From: Deltaproteobacteria bacterium
GTDB taxonomy: Bacteria > Desulfobacterota > Desulfobacteria > Desulfobacterales > UBA2156
Direction of reading: 5' to 3'
Length of the DNA stretch: 33,392 bases
Assembly: GCA_019309485.1 (NCBI GenBank)
Contig: JAFDGC010000040.1
Coordinates: 1-33,392, forward strand
In this document: positions 1-6,351 of the stretch, one piece after another
Layout: each line of letters begins with the position of its first letter
Position numbering within the stretch: position 1 is the stretch's first letter
Notes under the pieces: generated by a model
Seen by the model: the letters and a program-made list of their open reading frames with translations, nothing else
The model's database searches: none
Told to the model about the DNA's origin: nothing
Made by a program: the position numbers and the translations under genes

Positions 1-78
1 TGGCGTCCCCAAGGGGATTTGAACCCCTGTTGCCGGCGTGAAAGGCCGGTGTCCTGGACCAGGCTAGACGATGGGGAC
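1..78 (-). tRNA. tRNA-Glu (anticodon UUC)
   Basis: Read on the minus strand, a full cloverleaf is present. The acceptor stem pairs GTCCCCA with TGGGGAC, the anticodon loop is CTTTCAC with anticodon TTC (40-42), the T arm contains GGTTCAAATCC, and the CCA end is encoded at 1-3. The D loop is long, as is common for tRNA-Glu. It lies 5 bases downstream of tRNA-Lys and is most likely processed from the same transcript. The mature 3' end coincides with the window edge, so further tRNAs in the cluster cannot be excluded. Confidence 0.96.
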
Positions 79-83
79 GTCTC

Positions 84-160
84 TGGTGGGCCGTGTTGGA
101 TTCGAACCAACGACTCTCTGCTTAAAAGGCAGATACTCTACCGACTGAGTTAACGGCCCA
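84..160 (-). tRNA. tRNA-Lys (anticodon UUU)
   Basis: Minus-strand cloverleaf. The acceptor stem pairs TGGGCCG with CGGCCCA, the anticodon stem TCTGC/GCAGA encloses loop CTTTTAA with anticodon TTT (124-126), the T arm is GGTTCGAATCC, and CCA is encoded at 84-86. It is the first gene of a tRNA-Lys/tRNA-Glu pair. Its 5' end lies only about 12 bases downstream of the -10 box of a strong promoter, so the primary transcript has almost no leader. Confidence 0.97.
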
Positions 161-171
161 AAAAGGCCCCA

Positions 172-200
172 AATCTAAAACGATATTCCGTGATTGTCAA
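172..200 (-). promoter_or_regulatory. sigma70-like promoter of the tRNA-Lys/tRNA-Glu pair
   Basis: On the minus strand a consensus -35 TTGACA (195-200) is followed, after exactly 17 bases, by the -10 TAGATT (172-177). The bases between -10 and the expected start are TGGGGCC, a GC-rich discriminator of the kind associated with stringent (ppGpp) control of stable RNA promoters. The control is inferred from family knowledge, not shown by the sequence. Confidence 0.75.
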
Positions 201-221
201 CCCCATTGTTTCATCGTCGCA

Positions 222-1670
222 CTATTTACGCCAGAAGGCCGGCGCAAAAAAGATAATCAGGGTGTAAATCTCAAGCCTGCCGAGGAGCATGCACCAGCTC
301 AGCAGCCATTTCCCCATATAGGGGATCTGGGCGTAGTTGTCCGCGGGTCCCACAAGGCCCAGGCCGGGCCCGATATTCCCGATGGACGCGGCGACGGCGG
401 CGATGGCGGTGATAAAATCGACTCCGGTGGCGGCGAGCAAAAGGCTGCTGATCACAAAGAGTCCGGTGTACAACCCGAGAAATCCCATGATGCTCCGGAT
501 GACGTCTTCAGGGACGGCTTTGCCGCCGATCTTCACATGGGCCACGGCCTTGGGGTGAACGAGGTAATAAAGCTCGCGGCCGCAATATTTAAAAAAAAGC
601 ATCACGCGCAGGCATTTCATGCCGCCGCCGGTGGAACCGGCGGATGCTCCCAGGAACATGGAGATCAAGAGGATCAGTTGGGACATGGCCGGCCATTTTT
701 CATAGTCGGCGGTGGTGTATCCCGTGGTGGTGAGGATGGATACCACCTGGAACGCGCCGTACCGCAGCGCTTCGCCGATCCCGTCGTAGACGTTTCGGTA
801 TACGTTTACGGTTACCAGTAATGTAAAAACCAGAATCGTTCCCAGGAAAAATCGGCATTCGGAATCCTGCCAGAAGGCCAGCGTCCGCCCTCTCAGCACC
901 TGATAGTGAAGGGAAAAGTTGATCCCGGCCAAAATCATGAAAACGATGATGACGATATCAAAATATAAACTGTGGTAATGGGCGATGGAGGCGTTTTTGG
1001 TTGAAAATCCGCCCGTGGGCATGGTGGTGAACGTATGGCACAGGGCGTCGAAGAGGGGCATGCCCCCGAACATCAATAAGGCCACCTCGAACAGTGAGAT
1101 TACGGCATAGACCTTCCACAAGAGCATGGCGGTGTCCCGGATCCGGGGTTTGAGCTTGTCCGGAACAGGAGTCGGCACTTCCGCTTTGTAGAGTTGCATC
1201 CCGCCCACTCCTAGAAAAGGGAGAATCGCCAGGGAAAGGACGATGATCCCCATACCGCCCAACCATTGGATGAAACTCCTCCAAAAAAGAAGGCTCCTGG
1301 AGACGCTCTCGATGTCGGTCAATACGGAAGCCCCTGTGGTGGTGAATCCGGAAACGGATTCAAAGAAGGCATCCACAAAAGTGTCGAAGAGATTCCCGAA
1401 AAAAAAGGGGAGGGCGCCGAAAAGCCCCACGCAGGTCCAGCCGATGGCCACGATGGCCATGCCTTCCCGCTGGCTGATGAATTCCGTGCGGGATCCCCGG
1501 TTGACCCAGTGAAGCACCAGGCCGAAGCCCAGAGTCGCCGCCATGGCCTTGACAAAGGGCACCAGGCTTGGATCCCCGTAAATCAGGCCGACGATGATCG
1601 GGAGCAGCATGGTCAGCCCGAAAAAAAACGTCAAGACGCCCACCACATTGAAAATGTAGCGCCAGCGCAC
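222..1670 (-). CDS. trkH: TrkH-family potassium uptake channel subunit
   Basis: Integral inner-membrane K+ translocating subunit, 482 aa, the usual length for TrkH/KtrB. Four pore-loop repeats are visible with their selectivity glycines: TTTG near 110-113, TTMPTGGFS near 215-223, TTTGYTT near 314-320 and SIGNIGPG near 429-436, separated by about ten hydrophobic helices. The start is GTG at 1670, immediately after the TAA stop of trkA (1671-1673) with no spacer. A CTGGAG a few bases upstream, inside the trkA end, can serve as ribosome binding site, so the two genes are probably translationally coupled. TrkH works with the TrkA ring encoded just upstream. Confidence 0.95.
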   Translation of the reverse strand: MRWRYIFNVVGVLTFFFGLTMLLPIIVGLIYGDPSLVPFVKAMAATLGFGLVLHWVNRGSRTEFISQREGMAIVAIGWTCVGLFGALPFFFGNLFDTFVDAFFESVSGFTTTGASVLTDIESVSRSLLFWRSFIQWLGGMGIIVLSLAILPFLGVGGMQLYKAEVPTPVPDKLKPRIRDTAMLLWKVYAVISLFEVALLMFGGMPLFDALCHTFTTMPTGGFSTKNASIAHYHSLYFDIVIIVFMILAGINFSLHYQVLRGRTLAFWQDSECRFFLGTILVFTLLVTVNVYRNVYDGIGEALRYGAFQVVSILTTTGYTTADYEKWPAMSQLILLISMFLGASAGSTGGGMKCLRVMLFFKYCGRELYYLVHPKAVAHVKIGGKAVPEDVIRSIMGFLGLYTGLFVISSLLLAATGVDFITAIAAVAASIGNIGPGLGLVGPADNYAQIPYMGKWLLSWCMLLGRLEIYTLIIFFAPAFWRK

Positions 1671-3038
1671 TTAAAAGAACTCCAGCTTGACGGTCAGGAT
1701 CTTTTCGACTTTGGGTACGGCTCTGCGGTCCGCCAGGATGATAATCCGGTCTCCGGGCTCGATGACGCTTTCACCGGAGGGGATGATAAACGTGTCGTCC
1801 CCCCGGCTGATCCCGATGACGATGGCGCCGCTGGGGAAGGCGATCCTCATCAGGGGGTTCCCGACGATGTCGGAGGTTTCCAGGGCGACGGCCTCCAGGA
1901 TCTCGGCCTGCTCTCCCTTGATGGATTTGGCACTCAGTACCTTTCCGCGTCGAATGTGCCGGAGAATGGAATTGACGGCGGAAAGCCGGGGGCTCACCAC
2001 CTGGTCGATTCCGATGGTGGACATGAGGGGAAGGTAGCTGAACTTGCTGATTTTGGTGATGGTCTTCCGCACGCCGAGCTGCTTTGCCAGAAGGGAGGAA
2101 AGGATATTGGTCTCTTCGTCGTTGGTCAGGGTGATGACCGCATCCAGGTCCTTTATGTTTTCTTCCAGGAGCAGTTCCTGGTCCGATCCGTCCCCGTTGA
2201 GCACGATGGTCTTGTTGAGGTTGTCGGCCAGGAGGATGCAGCGGTCCGGGTCTTTTTCGATGATTTTCGTATAGATGGATTGATCTTCGAGTACCTTGGC
2301 CAGGCGCAGGCCGATGCGGCCGCCCCCCACGATGAGGGCGCTCCGGATGGGGGGCTCCCGCTTATCGAAAACATCCAGGGCCTCGGAAAGTTTGGCGTCT
2401 TCACAGATGAAATACACAACGTCATTGGGTTCCAGGGAGTCCTTCCCCTTGGGAATGATCAGGGTACCGTTTCGGATGATGGCCGCGATCAAAAGGGTTC
2501 CTTTCCCGGCCACGGACGGGAGGGAGGCCAGTCGCGCACCGGCCATCCTTGCCCCTTTATCCATAAGAATCCCGACGAATTTCACCCGGCCGTCCACCAG
2601 TTCGCTCACCTCCACGGCGCCCGGGACCGCCATGAGCGTGGCGATGCTCTTGACGACTTCGATCTCGGGATTGATCACTGTATCGATATGAGGGGCGCTT
2701 TCACGCAGGGCCGCGTGGAAATGGTCGAAGTCAACGTCCCGGATGCGGGCGAGTTTTTTGGTGGCCGGGGAAATGAGGTCTGCGGCCAGGCACGCCACCA
2801 GGTTGACGTCGTCGCTGTTGGTGACCGCCAAAAGGGTTTCTGTTTCCCGAATTCCGGCTTCTTCCAGGACCACGGGGCTGTTCCCGCTGCCCAGCACCAC
2901 GTTGACGTCCAGAGTCTCGGAAACGCGCCGGAGAGCCTCGGAATCCCTGTCGATGACCACCACATTTTTATTTTCGCGCGCCAGCCGACTGGCCACGTTG
3001 AACCCCACCTCTCCGGCGCCGATGATCATGATCTTCAA
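1671..3038 (-). CDS. trkA: TrkA, NAD-binding regulatory subunit of Trk potassium uptake
   Basis: Cytoplasmic 455-aa peripheral protein that forms the nucleotide-binding gating ring of the Trk K+ system. It has the duplicated RCK architecture: an N-terminal Rossmann motif GAGEVG (7-12), a TrkA_C segment near 140-220, a second Rossmann motif GGGRIG (238-243) and a second TrkA_C segment at the C-terminus. The length matches full-length two-RCK TrkA. The start appears to be TTG at 3038, giving the conserved beginning MKIMIIGAGEVG; an internal ATG at codon 4 would cut into the first beta strand. An AAAAGG lies upstream. It is followed without spacing by trkH. Confidence 0.94.
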   Translation of the reverse strand: MKIMIIGAGEVGFNVASRLARENKNVVVIDRDSEALRRVSETLDVNVVLGSGNSPVVLEEAGIRETETLLAVTNSDDVNLVACLAADLISPATKKLARIRDVDFDHFHAALRESAPHIDTVINPEIEVVKSIATLMAVPGAVEVSELVDGRVKFVGILMDKGARMAGARLASLPSVAGKGTLLIAAIIRNGTLIIPKGKDSLEPNDVVYFICEDAKLSEALDVFDKREPPIRSALIVGGGRIGLRLAKVLEDQSIYTKIIEKDPDRCILLADNLNKTIVLNGDGSDQELLLEENIKDLDAVITLTNDEETNILSSLLAKQLGVRKTITKISKFSYLPLMSTIGIDQVVSPRLSAVNSILRHIRRGKVLSAKSIKGEQAEILEAVALETSDIVGNPLMRIAFPSGAIVIGISRGDDTFIIPSGESVIEPGDRIIILADRRAVPKVEKILTVKLEFF

Positions 3039-3085
3039 AGTGTTTTTACCTTTTCGAATCGTTGTCTATGGAAAAAATCACTGCC

Positions 3086-3115
3086 ATATTGCATCACTTT
3101 GATGGGCGGCGTCAA
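3086..3115 (-). promoter_or_regulatory. possible promoter for trkA-trkH
   Basis: In the 83-base gap between bioN and trkA the minus strand shows TTGACG (3110-3115), an 18-base spacer and CAATAT (3086-3091). This would let the potassium genes be expressed independently of the BirA-controlled biotin operon upstream. The -10 box is only a partial match. Confidence 0.35.
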
Positions 3116-3121
3116 CAGGCT

Positions 3122-3877
3122 TTAGGGTATCAGGCCCAGAAAGCACACCAAAAGAACGGCGGCCAGCCCGGCCTGCGCCTTTCGATCAAAAGGAAGCGGG
3201 TCGATTCTCTGCTCCGGGGTGTAGCATCGGGCGTCCATGGCTTCGGATAAAATATTGGCGTCCGCGAAAAGGCCCAGGAGCACGGGAACGGCCAGGTTTT
3301 TGAATCGGTAGACCGGGTTTTTTCGATTCTCGACGGCCCGGGCCTGTTGGGCCTGGGCGGTTTCACCGATCCGGTCCAGGATCATGGGGAAAAATCGCAC
3401 CATGAGCCCCAACATATCGGCGATCCGCTTTTCGGGAACAAGCGGAAAAGGCTGCAGCAGCCGCTGGACGGCCTCCCGGGTCTGGGTGGTCCGGGTGACG
3501 GCGATGTAAATCAAGGACAAGAAAACCACCAGGGTCATGCGCCAACAAAGGAGTGCGCCCTGGATCACCCCCTCATGGGAAAAGTGCAGAAACGAAATCG
3601 AAAAAAGGGGAAACCCCGGGGTAAACAACGCCCGGGCTACCCAGATGAATCCCAGGAAAAAAAACAAATACCGCAACGCGGGAAAAAGGCCTTGAAAGTT
3701 CAGCCGGGCAAGACCCATGAGACCCAGGAGGAAAAAAGTGAACAACAGGAGACCTCCCGGTCGGGCGTGGATCGTGGTGAGCCCCAGGGCGACGAGGGAG
3801 AGGAGTTTACACCGGGCGTCCAGCCGGTGCAAAAGGGTTTTTCCAGGTTGAAAGCCGAACACGGTTATGCCAGCCAT
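3122..3877 (-). CDS. bioN: EcfT-type transmembrane component of the biotin ECF transporter
   Basis: Energy-coupling-factor transmembrane protein (CbiQ/EcfT family), 251 aa. It links the ATPase to the substrate-binding S component. Hydrophobic helices occupy roughly 42-57, 66-85, 105-128 and 195-207, plus a C-terminal helix at 235-251. The two signature coupling-helix motifs are recognisable as AQQARA (176-181) and EAMDARCYTP (212-221), the latter matching the family's Ala-Arg-Gly type motif with Cys in place of Gly. The gene overlaps the 3' end of the ATPase gene by 13 bases, and bioY lies two genes upstream, so this is a dedicated biotin module rather than a shared ECF. Confidence 0.88.
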   Translation of the reverse strand: MAGITVFGFQPGKTLLHRLDARCKLLSLVALGLTTIHARPGGLLLFTFFLLGLMGLARLNFQGLFPALRYLFFFLGFIWVARALFTPGFPLFSISFLHFSHEGVIQGALLCWRMTLVVFLSLIYIAVTRTTQTREAVQRLLQPFPLVPEKRIADMLGLMVRFFPMILDRIGETAQAQQARAVENRKNPVYRFKNLAVPVLLGLFADANILSEAMDARCYTPEQRIDPLPFDRKAQAGLAAVLLVCFLGLIP

Positions 3878-4641
3878 GATTCGAAAGGCTTTCCCCAGCG
3901 CATGGCACAGGGAATGCGGATTCCGAATTGTTCCAGGCCGGGGGCGACGATTTCCGGGGGGCCCTCGGCCGCCACCGTTCCCTTTTGGAGGACCACCAGC
4001 CGTTGGGCATGGGCGATGATTTTTTCCACGTCATGGGTGGTGACCACCACGGTGCATCCGGATTGATGCAGATTGAGAATCCGGCGCAATACTTCCCGTA
4101 TTCCGGAATAATCGAGACTCGAAAAGGGTTCGTCCAGGGCCATGACTTTCGGTTTCATGGCCAAAACGCCGGCGATGGCCAGGCGTCGTTTTTCCCCTCC
4201 GGAAAGCAGGTGGGGTGATCGGTCGGCAAAAGAGGTCAAAGAGACGGCGTTAAGGGCAGCCGTTACGCGCCTTTTTACGGTCTGAGGATCCAGCTTCAGA
4301 TTTTTCGGGCCAAAAGCGGCATCGTCGTAAACCGTTTCTCCCACAATCTGGTGGTCCGGATTCTGAAATACCAGGCCCACGATCTGCCGTGTTTTAAGGG
4401 GGTTTTTGGCCGCATCCTCGCCGTCCACCAGGACTGTCCCCTCGGTGGGCCGGAGCAGGGCGTTCAGGTGCTTCAGCAGCGTGGTTTTCCCGGAGCCGTT
4501 TTCTCCGGCCACGACCGTCAGGCTGCCTTCCGGAATCGTCAGGCTCACGTTTCGAAGCCCCGGAGTGCCGTCCGGGAACCGATGAAAAAGCCCCTTGATT
4601 TCAATGATAGGGCGGCGGGAGAGGGTGAGATCGGGGTTCAT
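3865..4641 (-). CDS. bioM: ECF transporter ATPase of the biotin uptake system
   Basis: ABC ATPase, 258 aa, powering biotin uptake. Visible motifs: Walker A GENGSGKT (46-53), Q-loop Gln 93 in VFQNPDHQ, ABC signature LSGGE (146-150), Walker B VMALDEP (166-172) with the catalytic Glu, and the H-loop His near 203. VFQNPDHQIV is typical of CbiO/EcfA/BioM ATPases. The open frame extends far upstream to 5166, but the start at 4641 is chosen because ATG overlaps the bioY stop as ATGA and the conserved domain begins directly after it. The upstream extension is a shadow of bioY. Only one ATPase is present, so the transporter presumably uses a homodimer. Confidence 0.92.
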   Translation of the reverse strand: MNPDLTLSRRPIIEIKGLFHRFPDGTPGLRNVSLTIPEGSLTVVAGENGSGKTTLLKHLNALLRPTEGTVLVDGEDAAKNPLKTRQIVGLVFQNPDHQIVGETVYDDAAFGPKNLKLDPQTVKRRVTAALNAVSLTSFADRSPHLLSGGEKRRLAIAGVLAMKPKVMALDEPFSSLDYSGIREVLRRILNLHQSGCTVVVTTHDVEKIIAHAQRLVVLQKGTVAAEGPPEIVAPGLEQFGIRIPCAMRWGKPFESWLA

Positions 4642-5219
4642 GACGCCGCCGATGAGGGATGCCGGGGCAGGGGAGTAAAAGCCGGACCCACGATGGGGCG
4701 CAGAAACCTGGCCGCCGCCGCCGCCGCCGCGATCTTGACGGCGTCGCCCACGATAAACGGGAAAAACCCCAAAACCAGCGCTTTTTTCAATCCCATGGCC
4801 GTGATGAACGCCAGCCAGGAAACACCGCAGACATACACGATGCCGGATCCGATCACCCCGGCCAGGACGTCGGCGGCGGGGTGACGCCCGAGTTTTTCGG
4901 AAATCAGTCCCACAAAGAAGACGGCCGGAAGGTATCCCACCAGGTATCCACCCGTGGGGCCCATGAGCCGTCCGATCCCGCCGGCGGCACCGGCAAAGAC
5001 CGGGAGCCCCAGGGCGCCGGCCGCCAGATAAACTCCCACACTGGCGAGTCCCCAGCGGCGCCCCAGGAGCAACCCCGACAGCAGCACGAAGAAATTCTGC
5101 AGCACGATGGGGACGGGTCCCACGGGAATGGCGATAAAGGCCCCGGCCGCGGTCAGGGCGGCGCAAAGGGAGGCAAAGACCATCTTTTTGAGCGTGTCGC
5201 CCGGTTGTTCCTCAGGCAT
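4638..5219 (-). CDS. bioY: BioY, biotin-binding S component of the ECF transporter
   Basis: Membrane substrate-binding protein for biotin, 193 aa and about six helices. The BioY family loop GGIGRLMGPTGGYL (80-93) and the C-terminal FPFIVGDAVKIAAA (153-166) are intact. The start at 5219 is preferred over an ATG at 5234 because GGAG lies 9 bases upstream; this ATG overlaps the end of birA by 8 bases. It ends in an ATGA overlap with bioM. The order birA-bioY-bioM-bioN and the overlaps indicate one polycistronic unit. No biotin biosynthesis gene is present in the window. Confidence 0.94.
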   Translation of the reverse strand: MPEEQPGDTLKKMVFASLCAALTAAGAFIAIPVGPVPIVLQNFFVLLSGLLLGRRWGLASVGVYLAAGALGLPVFAGAAGGIGRLMGPTGGYLVGYLPAVFFVGLISEKLGRHPAADVLAGVIGSGIVYVCGVSWLAFITAMGLKKALVLGFFPFIVGDAVKIAAAAAAARFLRPIVGPAFTPLPRHPSSAAS

Positions 5220-6132
5220 GAAAACAGTCTCCATACACGATCCGCCGGATTTCGCCGTTTTTTTGCCGGAGCCGCAGGGCGCCGTCGTCGTCCAGGTCTT
5301 CGGCGATCCCTTCAATGGTTTCCCGGACAGTGACAATGCGCACCGGCCGGGAAAGGGTCTCGGACCGGTCCTTCCATTGTTTCAGGATGGCGGGAAAATT
5401 TCCTTCGTCCAGACACCCTTCAAAGGCATCCAGGAACCGGGCGAGGAAGTCGCGCCGCAAAACCGGTTTTCCGACAAGGGCCTTCACGGAAGCCGCCGGA
5501 ACGCCCAGGCGGGACACGTCGTTGTTCATGTTGATACCGATGCCGATGTTGGCATGCCGGACACGGTCGACTTCTGCCTCCATTTCGGAGAGCATGCCGG
5601 CGATCTTTTTTCCTTCCACCAGGACGTCGTTGGGCCATTTCAGGCGGGCGTCAATCCCGTACATTTCGGCAAAAAGGGCGGCGACGATCCAGGAGGCCGC
5701 AAAAAGGACCAGGTGGCCCGTGTCCGGGGTGAGGCGGGGTCGGGTGACCACCGTGAAATAAAGGCCGCCTTTTCCAGAGTCCCAAGTACGGTCCAAGCGC
5801 CCCCGTCCACGGGTCTGGATATCGGCGGCGACCACGGTGAACGGCGGGCATCCTTCCCGCGCCAGCCGGCGTGCGGTCTCCATGGTGGAGCCGATTTCCG
5901 GAAAATAATGGATCCGGCCTTCCCGTCCCGGAAAGGCCCAGGAGAATAACGCGTCGGGTTCCCGGTTCAACCGGTACCCCGACCCGGTGGCGGTGATGGC
6001 GTATCCCAGTTCCCGGAGCCGGTCGATCTGTTTGAACACTGCCACCCGGGATACCCCCAAAAGGGCGCCCATGTGTTCTCCGGAGACCGGCTTGTCCGCA
6101 TTTTTCAATATGGAAAGGATGTGTGCTTTCAT
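5212..6132 (-). CDS. birA: BirA, bifunctional biotin-protein ligase and biotin operon repressor
   Basis: 306 aa, group II BirA. An N-terminal winged helix-turn-helix spans about 3-55 (LLGVSRVAVFKQIDRLRELGY), followed by the ligase core with QTRGRGRLDRTW (106-117), which binds biotinyl-5'-AMP, the catalytic lysine in LKWPNDV (Lys 165), GKKIAGML (174-181) and GIGIN (197-201). A small C-terminal SH3-like domain closes the protein. It activates biotin, transfers it to carboxylase carrier proteins and represses DNA as holo-dimer. ATG 6132 is chosen over the in-frame TTG at 6159, although no strong Shine-Dalgarno is seen. The palindrome and promoter just upstream imply autoregulation of birA-bioYMN. 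Confidence 0.94.
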   Translation of the reverse strand: MKAHILSILKNADKPVSGEHMGALLGVSRVAVFKQIDRLRELGYAITATGSGYRLNREPDALFSWAFPGREGRIHYFPEIGSTMETARRLAREGCPPFTVVAADIQTRGRGRLDRTWDSGKGGLYFTVVTRPRLTPDTGHLVLFAASWIVAALFAEMYGIDARLKWPNDVLVEGKKIAGMLSEMEAEVDRVRHANIGIGINMNNDVSRLGVPAASVKALVGKPVLRRDFLARFLDAFEGCLDEGNFPAILKQWKDRSETLSRPVRIVTVRETIEGIAEDLDDDGALRLRQKNGEIRRIVYGDCFHA

Positions 6133-6183
6133 CTTTTTTGTTCTTTGTATCTGCGGCAAACGCGAAAATCGCTCAACTTAGAT

Positions 6184-6211
6184 GTTAACCAGTCAATTTA
6201 TACTGGTTAAC
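6184..6211. promoter_or_regulatory. BirA operator, perfect 10-bp inverted repeat
   Basis: GTTAACCAGT (6184-6193) and ACTGGTTAAC (6202-6211) form a perfect inverted repeat around an 8-base AT-rich spacer. The outer half-sites GTTAACC and GGTTAAC separated by 14 bases match the layout known for BirA operators. The site lies 52 bases upstream of the birA start and encloses the -10 box of its promoter, so occupancy should block RNA polymerase. Confidence 0.88.
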
Positions 6212-6225
6212 TAAAATCGTGTCAA
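6197..6225 (-). promoter_or_regulatory. promoter of birA-bioY-bioM-bioN
   Basis: On the minus strand TTGACA (6220-6225), a 17-base spacer and TATAAA (6197-6202) form a near-consensus sigma70 promoter. The -10 hexamer sits in the centre of the BirA palindrome and the expected start (about 6190) lies within its distal half-site. This is classical steric repression geometry. Confidence 0.8.
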
Positions 6226-6252
6226 GGCGAAGAAGCGGGATGTTCTTTTCTT

Positions 6253-6281
6253 TTTTAATTTCAGTTCTCATGTGCTATAAA
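6253..6281 (+). promoter_or_regulatory. possible promoter of the prkA module
   Basis: An extended -10 (TG at 6273-6274, one base, TATAAA at 6276-6281) lies about 70 bases upstream of prkA. The region at -35 (TTTTAA, 6253-6258, 17-base spacing) is a poor match, so recognition would depend on the extended -10 or on an alternative sigma factor. In E. coli the homologous yeaGH operon is RpoS- and nitrogen-stress-controlled; nothing in this sequence decides the sigma factor. Confidence 0.4.
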
Positions 6282-6351
6282 AAAATGTCTCCATATTTTC
6301 CTTCGAATCGCCGGCCCATTTTTTCAACCCTCAACCTTCATCGGGGGCGCT

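Noticed and set aside
1266-3125. A 619-codon open frame on the plus strand
   Set aside because: It is antisense to trkH/trkA, has low-complexity Asp/Gly/His-rich composition and no domain; a shadow caused by GC-rich codon use in the real genes.
4642-5166. N-terminal extension of the BioM ATPase frame
   Set aside because: The extension is arginine/glycine-rich and lies over bioY; the ATGA junction at 4638-4641 gives a normal ATPase start.
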